From: Dehalococcoidia bacterium
Lineage (GTDB): Bacteria > Chloroflexota > Dehalococcoidia > SM23-28-2
NCBI GenBank assembly: GCA_022866185.1
Contig: JALHUG010000008.1
Span: 1 to 6,450, forward strand
DNA length: 6,450 nucleotides
Reading direction: 5' to 3'
Every line of letters begins with the position of its first letter. Within the stretch, counting starts at the first letter, position 1. The position numbers and the translations under genes are program-made. The notes beneath the pieces were generated by a model, which was not told the DNA's origin, did no database searches, and was given only the letters and a program-made list of their open reading frames with translations. This document shows positions 1-5,478 of this stretch, in pieces.

Positions 1-1
1 A

Positions 2-316
2 GACCCCGAGGAGATCGCCCTGATGGCCATCGACGCCGGCGCCGAGGACGTGAAGGTCGAGGAGAAGGGGGTCGAGGTGCACACCGCCCCCGAGGGTCTG
101 GAGAAGGTGCGAAGCAGCCTGGAGGAGATGGGGGTGGCGGTGGCCTCGGCTGATCTGTCCAGGATCCCCAAGAGCACCATCAGCCTGGACGACAAGCATG
201 CGGTGCAAGTGCTGAAGCTGCTGGACGCCCTCGAGGAGCTGGACGACGTGCAGCAGGTGTGCTCCAACGGCGACTTCCCCGACGAGGTGCTGCTGGAGTA
301 CGCCAGCCGCTCATGA
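2..316 (+). CDS. yebC: YebC/TACO1 family protein, C-terminal part (5' end outside window)
   Basis: The reading frame is open from the left edge and ends at TGA 314-316, giving about 104 residues of the usual roughly 240. The residues match the C-terminal half of the YebC/TACO1 family: MAIDAGAEDV near the start, then an EVHTAPEGLEKV segment, the IPKSTISLDD stretch, a VLKLLDALEELDDVQ helix and a closing acidic PDEVLLEYA. YebC proteins were long annotated as transcriptional regulators. The family is now also linked to translation through the mitochondrial TACO1 homologue and ribosome-stalling work; which role applies here cannot be read from the sequence. The gene lies 21 bp upstream of ruvC, and yebC-ruvC-ruvA is a widespread bacterial order, so co-transcription is likely. 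The ATG at position 23 is internal, not the true start, because the family similarity continues upstream of it. Confidence 0.93.
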   Translation, partial: DPEEIALMAIDAGAEDVKVEEKGVEVHTAPEGLEKVRSSLEEMGVAVASADLSRIPKSTISLDDKHAVQVLKLLDALEELDDVQQVCSNGDFPDEVLLEYASRS

Positions 317-337
317 ACGGTCTTTTTCGTCGGCGCT

Positions 338-868
338 GTGGTCAACCTCCTGCCTAAGCCGCTGCCCTCTGGGCTGTTGATCCTGGGCATCGACCCTGGT
401 CTCTCCACCACCGGCTACGGCCTCGTCCTGCTGTGCGAGGACCGAACGCAGGCGGTGGCCTACGGGGCGCTGAAAATACAGAGGCGGCGGCCACTGCCCG
501 AGCGCCTGCGCCAGATCCACGATGGCATCGCTGCCGTGATCGCCGAGTGGCAGCCGGCGGAGGTGGCGGTGGAGGACTTTCTGGTCGGCAACGTGCGGGC
601 GGCGGTGGCCATCGGCGAGGCGCGGGCGGTGGCCCTGCTGGCGGCGGCCCAGGCCGGCCTGCCGACCTTCCAGTACCAGCCGGCCCAGGTCAAGCAGTTC
701 GTCACCAGCTACGGCGGCAGCCAGAAGGTGCAGGTGCAGGAGATGGTGCGCCTCCTCCTGGGCCTGGCCGATGCCCCCCAGCCGGCGGACGCCGCCGACG
801 CCCTGGCTGTCGCCATCTGCCACTGCTTCCAGCGTCGGCGGGAGCTGCTGGCGCATTCATCGGGGTAG
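338..868 (+). CDS. ruvC: Crossover junction endodeoxyribonuclease RuvC
   Basis: RuvC is the Holliday-junction resolvase: a dimeric, Mg-dependent nuclease with an RNase H fold that cuts junctions held by RuvAB. At 176 residues from GTG 338 it is close to family size. The acidic catalytic set is visible: D19 in ILGIDPGLSTTGYG, E79 in VAVEDF, and D151 and D154 in ADAADALAVAICH, matching D7, E66, D138 and D141 of E. coli RuvC. The segment VRAAVAIGEARAVALLAA matches the conserved helix after the catalytic glutamate. The start is uncertain. GTG 338 gives an unusual extension of about 13 residues before LLILGIDPG, whereas in-frame TTG 377 would begin almost exactly where most RuvC proteins begin. 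Neither has a strong ribosome site. It sits between yebC and ruvA in the common order, 12 bp before ruvA. Confidence 0.95.
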   Translation: MVNLLPKPLPSGLLILGIDPGLSTTGYGLVLLCEDRTQAVAYGALKIQRRRPLPERLRQIHDGIAAVIAEWQPAEVAVEDFLVGNVRAAVAIGEARAVALLAAAQAGLPTFQYQPAQVKQFVTSYGGSQKVQVQEMVRLLLGLADAPQPADAADALAVAICHCFQRRRELLAHSSG

Positions 869-880
869 GGAGAGCGTGAG

Positions 881-1516
881 ATGATCTCGCACCTGCACGG
901 CATACTGCGCAAGAAGAACGACGAGGAGATGAGCGTCGAGGTGGAGGTGAACGGCGTCTGCTACGAGGTATTCCTGCCGATGTTCGTCTGGCGGGCATTC
1001 GAGGACGCCGAGCTGGAGCAGGATATCGAGCTGGACACCTTCTACTACGCGGCGGAGCGGCAGCCCATCCCTAAGCTCATCGGGTTCAAGCGGCCGGTGG
1101 AGAGGGAGTTCTTCGCCCGGTTCATCGAGGTGCCTGACGTGGGGGCGACTCGAGCCCTAAAGGCCCTCGTCTTCTCCGTATCAACGATAGCGTGCTGGAT
1201 CGAGGAGGGCGATATCGCCTCCCTGCGACGGCTGCCGGGCATCGGCGCCCGGACCGCCGAGACGATCGTCGCCCGGCTGCGGGGCAAGGTGACGCCCTTC
1301 GCCCTGCTGCGCGACGAAGGCTTCGCGGAGATGCCCGAAGCGGCGTCGGCGCTGACCTCGGAGCAGGTGAGGCGAGACGCCGTAGCGGGCATGATGGGGC
1401 TTGGCTTCAGCCAGCGGGAGGCGAGCACCCTGGTGGAGGAGATCACGCGGGAGCAGGCCCTGGCCTCGGTGGAGGAAGTGATAAGGGCCGTCTTCCAGCG
1501 GATGCAGAAGGGGTGA
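881..1516 (+). CDS. ruvA: Holliday junction branch migration protein RuvA
   Basis: RuvA forms tetramers that clamp the four-way junction and load the RuvB motor. The 211-residue product is slightly long for the family (usually 190-205). Domain I begins with MISHLHGILRKK and carries the beta-barrel signature VNGVCYEVFLP. The LIGF segment at residues 66-69 closes the domain. Domain II has two helix-hairpin-helix motifs, a divergent first one (VPDVGATRALKAL, about 84-96) and a clear second one (LPGIGARTAETIV, 118-130). The C-terminal RuvB-contacting domain (about 162-208) shows the typical MMGLGFSQREA. ATG 881 is supported by GGGAG at 868-872 with good spacing. The acidic-pin loop, where E. coli has RED (E55, D56), here reads AAERQPIP, a longer variant. 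No ruvB follows; the next 290 bp are non-coding. Confidence 0.94.
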   Translation: MISHLHGILRKKNDEEMSVEVEVNGVCYEVFLPMFVWRAFEDAELEQDIELDTFYYAAERQPIPKLIGFKRPVEREFFARFIEVPDVGATRALKALVFSVSTIACWIEEGDIASLRRLPGIGARTAETIVARLRGKVTPFALLRDEGFAEMPEAASALTSEQVRRDAVAGMMGLGFSQREASTLVEEITREQALASVEEVIRAVFQRMQKG

Positions 1517-1556
1517 GGCGGTAGCTGGTTCGTATCTGGGCTTCTTGTTTCACACA

Positions 1557-1722
1557 CCCCAGCCTAAAGGCGTTCAACTATTTAGATTCACCTCTGCGGG
1601 ATAAATCCCACAGCTTCCCCAAAGCTGAGGGTTTCAACCCTCAGGGGTATTCTTATTTTCTTGATGACCATAAGGCTGGGGCATGGGCAGGCGAATCCGA
1701 TGCCCCCGCCTTCAGGCGGGGG
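1557..1722. repeat. Nested hairpin cluster, probable IS200/IS605-type scar or structured RNA
   Basis: The 292-bp gap between ruvA and the next gene holds no convincing gene but dense secondary structure. A perfect 9-bp inverted repeat (CCCCAGCCT 1557-1565 with AGGCTGGGG 1673-1681) encloses two hairpins. One is 1594-1613, with one mismatch and a TAAA loop. The other is 1625-1644, with a perfect 8-bp stem and a TTCA loop. A further perfect 8-bp hairpin with a TTCA loop lies at 1703-1722. TTCA-looped GC-rich hairpins are typical of the right ends of IS200/IS605 elements, where they overlap the TnpB guide RNA. The plus frame from 1663 reads AGESDAPAFRRG, resembling the C-terminal tails of some TnpB proteins, although such tails partly arise from the hairpin itself. 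No transposase domain remains. The alternatives are a non-autonomous palindromic element or a cis-acting RNA. Confidence 0.45.
1703..1722 (+). other. GC-rich hairpin with TTCA loop
   Basis: CCCCCGCC (1703-1710) pairs perfectly with GGCGGGGG (1715-1722) around TTCA. The bases that follow are TCGAATACC, with no T-run, so this is not a standard intrinsic terminator. Its left arm also overlaps an alternative 7-bp pairing, GGGGCAT (1678-1684) with ATGCCCC (1700-1706), so the two stems cannot form together. Its form suits the end hairpin of an IS200/IS605-type element. Confidence 0.6.
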
Positions 1723-1808
1723 TCGAATACCAAACCACCAACGGCGAACCGCCCCCGTGAGCAGCAGCCTCTCGCCTCCGATGGTAGAATAGGAAGAAGG
1801 GGGAGATC

Positions 1809-2162
1809 ATGGGCACTTTCTTTCATTCCATCCGGCTGATTGCGGCCTCGGGGGCCGCGGAGACGCTCGACGCGCTGGTGGACACCGGCGCCATGTTTAC
1901 CACCATCCCGGCGCCCATCTTGGAGCGCCTGGGCGTGCGGCCTTTCGATACCGTGCCGGTCCGCTTTGCCAACGGGCAGACGGAGCAGTGGGCGATAGGG
2001 CAGGTTGAAGCAGAACTGAACGGGCAGCGACGGCCCATCCTTTGTCTCTTCGGCTCGCCCGATGCGCCGCCGATCATCGGGGCGCATACTTTGGAAGCGT
2101 TCTTGCTAGCCGTAGACCCCGTAGAGCAGCGGCTCGCTCCCAAAGAGGCCTTCTTGATGTAG
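1809..2162 (+). CDS. Retropepsin-like (clan AA) aspartic protease domain protein
   Basis: The 117-residue product is a single retropepsin-type domain. The catalytic triplet is DTG at residues 25-27 in ALVDTGAMFTTIP, preceded by a hydrophobic strand. A flap-like segment (VRFANGQTEQWAIGQVEAEL, 51-70) follows. The second conserved element is the hydrophobic-hydrophobic-glycine PPIIGAHTLE (87-96), with a closing strand FLLAVDPVEQRL. Such proteins carry one half of a pepsin-like active site and act as homodimers; bacterial members are common but their substrates are mostly unknown. There is no signal peptide or membrane segment, so the product is probably cytoplasmic. ATG 1809 is preceded by a purine tract, GGGGGAG at 1799-1805, with short spacing. 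The stop is 7 bp before the uvrB GTG, implying co-transcription and possibly translational coupling. No functional link to excision repair is known to me. Confidence 0.8.
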   Translation: MGTFFHSIRLIAASGAAETLDALVDTGAMFTTIPAPILERLGVRPFDTVPVRFANGQTEQWAIGQVEAELNGQRRPILCLFGSPDAPPIIGAHTLEAFLLAVDPVEQRLAPKEAFLM

Positions 2163-2169
2163 GCGGATC

Positions 2170-4188
2170 GTGCCTGCCTTCCGTCTCGTCTCTGACTTTG
2201 CGCCCACGGGCGACCAGCCTCAGGCCATCGAGAAGCTCGTCGAGGGCCTGGCGAAGGGCTATCGCACTCAGACGCTGCTGGGGGTGACCGGCAGCGGCAA
2301 GACCTTTACCATGGCCAGCGTCATGGCCCGCTGCAATCGCCCCGCGCTGGTCCTCTCGCCCAACAAGACGCTGGCCGCCCAGCTCTACAGCGAGTTCCGC
2401 GAGTTCTTCCCCGAGAACGCCGTCGAGTACTTCGTCAGCTACTACGACTACTACCAGCCCGAGGCCTACATCCCCCGCAGCGACACCTACATCGCCAAGG
2501 ACGCTGACATCAATGAGGAGATCGACACGCTGCGCCACGCCGCCACTCGCGCCCTGTTCGAGCGGCGGGACGTGGTCATTGTGGCCTCGGTGTCCTGCAT
2601 ATATGGTTTAGGTGAGCCCTCCGAGTACTACAACTTCGTCCTCACCTTCAAGAAGGGCGAGCGCAGCGACCGCCGCCGCAGCCTGCGCAAGCTGGTGGAC
2701 ATGCAGTACGAGCGCAACGACACAAACCTCGTGCGCGGCCGCTTCCGCCTGCGCGGCGACAGCCTCACCATCATGCCCTCGTACGAGGAGCTGGCGGTGC
2801 GGGTCGACTTCTTGGGCGACGAGGTGGAGCGCATCTGCCAGCTTGACCCGCTCACCGGCGAGGTGCTGGGCGAGCTGGAGCGCATCGAAATCTATCCCGC
2901 CAAGCACTTCGTCACCTCCCAGGACAAGCTGCTGGCGGCCATCGAGGACATCCAGGTGGAGTTGGAGGAGCGGGTGGAGTGGTTCAAGGCCCAGGGCAAG
3001 CTGCTGGAGGCCCAGCGCCTGTGGGAGCGCACCCGCTACGACATCGAGTGCATGCGGGAGCAGGGCTACTGCGGCGGTATCGAGAACTACTCGCGCCACC
3101 TGGCCCGCCGGCCGCCGGGGAGCACGCCCTGGACCCTCCTTGACTACTTCCCCGACGACTTCCTCATGTTCATCGACGAGTCGCACATGGGCATACCCCA
3201 GATTCGGGGCATGTACAAGGGCGACATCGCGCGCAAGCAGACCCTCGTGGACTACGGCTTCCGCCTGCCCTCGGCCCTGGACAACCGCCCGCTGAACTTC
3301 GCTGAGTTCGACCGCCACATCAACCAGGTGGTCTTCGTCTCGGCGACGCCCGGCCCGTACGAGTACGAGCACAGCGAGCAGGTGGCGGAGCAGATCATTC
3401 GCCCCACCGGCCTTATCGATCCCGCCATCGAGGTGAAGCCCAGCAAGGGGCAGGTGGACGACCTCATCGAGCAGATCCGCCAGCGGGTGGAGCGGGGTGA
3501 GCGGGTGCTGGTCACCACCCTCACCAAGCAGATGGCCGAGGACCTGGCGGACTATCTCAGGGAGATGGGGGTCAAGACCCACTACCTGCACTCGGAGATC
3601 CAGACCCTGGAGCGGGTGGAGATCCTGCGCGACCTGCGCCTGGGCGTCTACGACGTGGTGGTGGGCATCAACCTCTTGCGGGAGGGCCTGGACCTGCCGG
3701 AGGTGAGCCTGGTGGCCATCCTGGACGCCGACAAGGAGGGCTACCTGCGCTCCGAATGGTCGCTCATCCAGACCATGGGGCGAGCCGCCCGCCACGTAGA
3801 CGGGCGGGTCATGATGTACGCCGATACCATGACCGAATCGATGCGCAAGGCCATCGAGGAGACCAACCGGCGGCGGCGCATCCAGATGAGCTACAACGAG
3901 GAGCACGGCATCCAGCCGGAGGGCATCCGCAAGGCCATCCGCGACCTCACCGACCGGGTGCGCAAGGTGACGGAGGAGCGGGCCGTATATCGCACCGGCC
4001 CCATCCCCAAGGACGAGATCGTTCGCCTGATCAAGGACCTGGAGTCGCAGATGAAGAAGGCAGCCCAGAACCTGGAGTTCGAGCGAGCGGCTCTCCTGCG
4101 CGACCAGATCGTCGACTTGCGGCGGGAGCTGGTAGGCGACGAAGAAGGGCTGAAAGAGCTATCGGCCATGCGTCGCCGGGGTTGGTAG
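2170..4188 (+). CDS. uvrB: Excinuclease ABC subunit UvrB
   Basis: UvrB is the damage-verifying helicase-like subunit of nucleotide excision repair. It receives DNA from UvrA and recruits UvrC for incision. The 672-residue product is full length. Visible motifs in order are: Walker A GVTGSGKT (38-45), the damage-probing beta-hairpin around YYDYYQPEAY (91-100), VSCIYGLG (141-148), Walker B DESH (336-339), SATP (391-394), the motif V region GINLLREGLDLPE (499-511), motif VI QTMGRAAR (534-541) with its arginines, and a C-terminal UVR domain (about 617-654, IVRLIKDLESQMKK then LEFERAALLRDQI) that contacts UvrC. GTG 2170 begins MPAFRLVSDFAPTGDQPQAI, a normal UvrB N-terminus. No strong Shine-Dalgarno lies upstream beyond TAGGCGG overlapping the preceding stop, so coupling to the protease gene is plausible. 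Its 3' end is duplicated in decayed form at 5301-5460. Confidence 0.98.
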   Translation: MPAFRLVSDFAPTGDQPQAIEKLVEGLAKGYRTQTLLGVTGSGKTFTMASVMARCNRPALVLSPNKTLAAQLYSEFREFFPENAVEYFVSYYDYYQPEAYIPRSDTYIAKDADINEEIDTLRHAATRALFERRDVVIVASVSCIYGLGEPSEYYNFVLTFKKGERSDRRRSLRKLVDMQYERNDTNLVRGRFRLRGDSLTIMPSYEELAVRVDFLGDEVERICQLDPLTGEVLGELERIEIYPAKHFVTSQDKLLAAIEDIQVELEERVEWFKAQGKLLEAQRLWERTRYDIECMREQGYCGGIENYSRHLARRPPGSTPWTLLDYFPDDFLMFIDESHMGIPQIRGMYKGDIARKQTLVDYGFRLPSALDNRPLNFAEFDRHINQVVFVSATPGPYEYEHSEQVAEQIIRPTGLIDPAIEVKPSKGQVDDLIEQIRQRVERGERVLVTTLTKQMAEDLADYLREMGVKTHYLHSEIQTLERVEILRDLRLGVYDVVVGINLLREGLDLPEVSLVAILDADKEGYLRSEWSLIQTMGRAARHVDGRVMMYADTMTESMRKAIEETNRRRRIQMSYNEEHGIQPEGIRKAIRDLTDRVRKVTEERAVYRTGPIPKDEIVRLIKDLESQMKKAAQNLEFERAALLRDQIVDLRRELVGDEEGLKELSAMRRRGW

Positions 4189-4253
4189 CGGGTGCGCTGC
4201 CTGGCGCATGGTGCCCCATCCCAATCTTTGTTCTCCTCCTCGAACTGGAGAAT

Positions 4254-4404
4254 CTGTTGAAACACCCACTATCTCCGCTCATGGTTCGACAGGCTCACCC
4301 TGAGCGGGGTAAACGCTCACCATGAGCGGGGTAAACGCTCACCCTGAGCGGGGTAAACGCTCACCCTGAGCCTGTCGAAGGGCGAGCGGGGCGTTTTTCA
4401 ACAG
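4254..4404. mobile_element. Palindromic MITE-like element, about 151 bp
   Basis: This is an imperfect long palindrome. The outer arms are CTGTTGAAA (4254-4262) and TTTCAACAG (4396-4404). Inside, both arms carry CCGCTC, then four bases, then TTCGACAGGCTCA: left 4275-4297, right as reverse complement 4367-4389. The inner 13-bp arms match perfectly. Between them lie tandem 22-bp repeats. There is no open reading frame of its own and no obvious target-site duplication. The symmetry and lack of coding capacity fit a non-autonomous, MITE- or REP-like mobile repeat. The TTCGACAGGCTCA core resembles dispersed palindromes I recall from many bacterial genomes, which is recollection rather than something shown here. 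Located 66 bp after the uvrB stop, the hairpin followed by TTTTT (4394-4398) could also end uvrB transcription. Confidence 0.7.
4294..4371. repeat. Tandem 22-bp repeats inside the palindromic element
   Basis: Three abutting copies of the 22-bp unit CTCACCCTGAGCGGGGTAAA plus CG lie at 4294-4315, 4316-4337 and 4338-4359. They are followed by a 12-bp partial copy at 4360-4371. The second copy differs at one base (CCATGAG for CCCTGAG). That variant restores a perfect 10-bp complement to CCGCTCATGG at 4275-4284, suggesting it preserves the ancestral simple palindrome, with the other units arising by expansion. The near identity of the units points to recent slippage or unequal exchange. There are no spacers, so this is not a CRISPR array. 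Confidence 0.92.
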
Positions 4405-4405
4405 C

Positions 4406-4423
4406 CAAGGGGGGTTCCCCTTG
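4406..4423. other. Short perfect hairpin beside the palindromic element
   Basis: CAAGGGG (4406-4412) pairs with CCCCTTG (4417-4423) around GGTT. It lies just outside the right arm of the palindromic element and about 70 bp before the hydrolase start. No T-run follows, so it is unlikely to be an intrinsic terminator by itself. It may be part of the element's border or a leader structure of the hydrolase transcript. Confidence 0.5.
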
Positions 4424-4495
4424 ACGGCCAAGATGGATAGAATCGGGCCTAAGAGCGGGAAGACGCCGAAGGTGAGCTCATGACGGGAGGGCTTC

Positions 4496-5293
4496 ATGAA
4501 CCTTCGAAGCAAATTCACGGCGCTAGTTAAGGGAATTCAGACCTGCTACCTGCGTCGTGGGCGGGGAGCACCACTGCTGGTCCTGTCTGGTTTGCTGGGA
4601 AGGCGGGCTGATGTGGTGGTCGAGGCCACCGAGCGCACTCACGAAGGCTACGCGCCAGACCCGCCGGGATTCTGGGAGTCAGAGGCGCCCAACGAGACGC
4701 TGACCGTTCCCTGGCTGGGCGAGTGGTCGGGCGATTTCCATAGCCAAGTCATCGGCCGACGACCGGTCATCGGTCTAGCCTTCTCGGCTGGGGCCACCTC
4801 CCTCATCCGCTATGCTGCTACCCACGCCGGCGCAATGGAGCGGCTGGTGCTCTTCGAGCCGATCATCAGGGGGAGGGAGCTGCCCGCCTGGCTGAAGGCG
4901 TGCCTTGTCGCATCTGCTATCCCCGGCTCCGCCAAACTGATTGTGAAGTGGGTACCACAGATGGTTCCGCTCCTGCCCGGGGTCAGTCGTATTGGCTGGA
5001 AGAAGCGCTTTCGCTTGGTGGAAGGGATTACCTCACCTCGCAGCGCTTGCGAGTTGGGCCGCTCGCTCTTGCGGTGGGATGCTACGGACGAGCTAGGCCG
5101 CCTGGATATTCCTGTGCTGATTGTGAGGGGAACGGAGGAGAGCCTTGTTCCCTACGATACGCTTGCTTCCATGCGCCGCCCGAACATCGCCCACCTGGAG
5201 ATCCCTGGCCTTGGCCATTTCGTCAACCGTGCAGGTCAGGAGCGGGTGGTGGATGCGGTCAGGGACTTCATCAAGCCGCGCCGGCTCTTCTAG
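4496..5293 (+). CDS. Divergent alpha/beta hydrolase fold protein
   Basis: The 265-residue product has alpha/beta hydrolase order. An oxyanion-hole strand (PLLVLSGLLG, 26-35) comes first, then YAPDPPGFWES (52-62), the counterpart of the usual PDLPGFGxS loop with Trp where Gly is common. A nucleophile elbow GLAFSAGA (93-100) puts the likely serine at S97. A helical cap region (about 125-185) follows. The strand VLIVRGTEESLVP (207-219) has E214 or E215 at the usual acid position, and H241 lies in LGHFVN. The elbow reads AFSAG rather than GxSxG, a tolerated variant. The family includes esterases, haloperoxidase-like enzymes and C-C hydrolases; the substrate cannot be deduced. ATG 4496 follows GGGAGG at 4485-4490. 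It has no signal peptide. Third-position use is less GC-biased than in uvrB, and the gene is flanked by a mobile-like palindrome and a uvrB relic, suggesting acquisition. Confidence 0.82.
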   Translation: MNLRSKFTALVKGIQTCYLRRGRGAPLLVLSGLLGRRADVVVEATERTHEGYAPDPPGFWESEAPNETLTVPWLGEWSGDFHSQVIGRRPVIGLAFSAGATSLIRYAATHAGAMERLVLFEPIIRGRELPAWLKACLVASAIPGSAKLIVKWVPQMVPLLPGVSRIGWKKRFRLVEGITSPRSACELGRSLLRWDATDELGRLDIPVLIVRGTEESLVPYDTLASMRRPNIAHLEIPGLGHFVNRAGQERVVDAVRDFIKPRRLF

Positions 5294-5300
5294 GCGGCAG

Positions 5301-5460
5301 GGGTGCGCAAGATGGCGGAGGAACGGGCCGCATATCGCGCCGGCCTCATCTCCAAGGACGAGAGCGCTCGCCCGATCAAGAACCTGGAGTCGCAAGGGGC
5401 TGAAGGAGCCATCGATTATGCGTCGCCGGGGCTGGTAGGGGGTGGGCTGCTTGGTGTATG
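5301..5460 (+). pseudogene. Decayed duplicate of the uvrB 3' end
   Basis: Positions 5301-5394 align without gaps to uvrB 3956-4049, with 11 mismatches in 94 by hand count. After a 95-bp deletion (uvrB 4050-4144 missing), 5395-5460 aligns to 4145-4210 with 12 mismatches in 66. Similarity runs past the uvrB stop by about 22 bp. The copied segment covers part of the C-terminal region and the first part of the UVR domain, and it still ends in MRRRGW and a stop. The deletion is not a multiple of three, and no start or ribosome site exists, so it is non-functional. About 20 of 23 differences are transitions. The left edge is sharp and starts 7 bp after the hydrolase stop; the right edge fades just before the radical SAM gene. 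It is a footprint of a duplication or insertion that separated uvrB from its former downstream neighbour. Confidence 0.93.
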
Positions 5461-5462
5461 AT
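5457..5462 (+). promoter_or_regulatory. Possible -10 box of the radical SAM gene
   Basis: TATGAT lies 16 bp before GTG 5479 and would give a very short leader. No recognisable -35 hexamer is present 17 bp upstream. The equivalent bases in the uvrB copy (4207-4212) read CATGGT, so the box-like sequence arose by transitions or lies at the breakpoint. This is weak evidence for a promoter. Confidence 0.25.
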
Positions 5463-5469
5463 ATCTCGT

Positions 5470-5474
5470 TAGGA
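5470..5474 (+). promoter_or_regulatory. Ribosome binding site supporting GTG 5479
   Basis: TAGGA at 5470-5474 lies 4 bases before GTG 5479 and 13 before the alternative GTG 5488, so it favours 5479. Its TAG is itself an in-frame stop, which bars any start further upstream. In-frame TTG 5476 would be only 1 base from it. Confidence 0.5.
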
Positions 5475-5478
5475 ATTG

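Noticed and set aside
311..856. A 181-codon minus-strand open frame opposite ruvC
   Set aside because: It is a shadow of the ruvC coding strand in GC-rich DNA, with no recognisable motif and no ribosome site.
1785..1790. TAGAAT as a -10 box for the protease gene
   Set aside because: There is no -35 hexamer at the proper distance, and the resulting transcript would start at the ribosome binding site.
2608..3906. A 432-codon minus-strand open frame inside uvrB
   Set aside because: It lies wholly opposite a full-length conserved uvrB. Its composition (runs of L, V, H, D, Q) is what the complement of GC3-rich coding sequence produces, and it has no domain motifs.
4294..4371. Regular repeats that could suggest a CRISPR array
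   Set aside because: The 22-bp units abut directly with no spacers, and no cas genes are present.
4421..4443. TTGACG and TAGAAT as a sigma-70 promoter before the hydrolase gene
   Set aside because: The spacing between the hexamers is only 11 bp, far below the usual 16-18, and TTGACG overlaps a hairpin arm.
4480..4530. A 16-codon leader peptide starting at ATG 4480 and overlapping the hydrolase start
   Set aside because: The short frame has no regulatory codon pattern or attenuator, and the GGGAGG site at 4485-4490 clearly serves ATG 4496.
4900..5403. A plus-strand open frame overlapping the hydrolase end and the uvrB relic
   Set aside because: It is out of frame with the hydrolase and continues into the relic in a non-uvrB frame. 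Its resemblance to a shadow frame of uvrB only reflects the DNA duplication.
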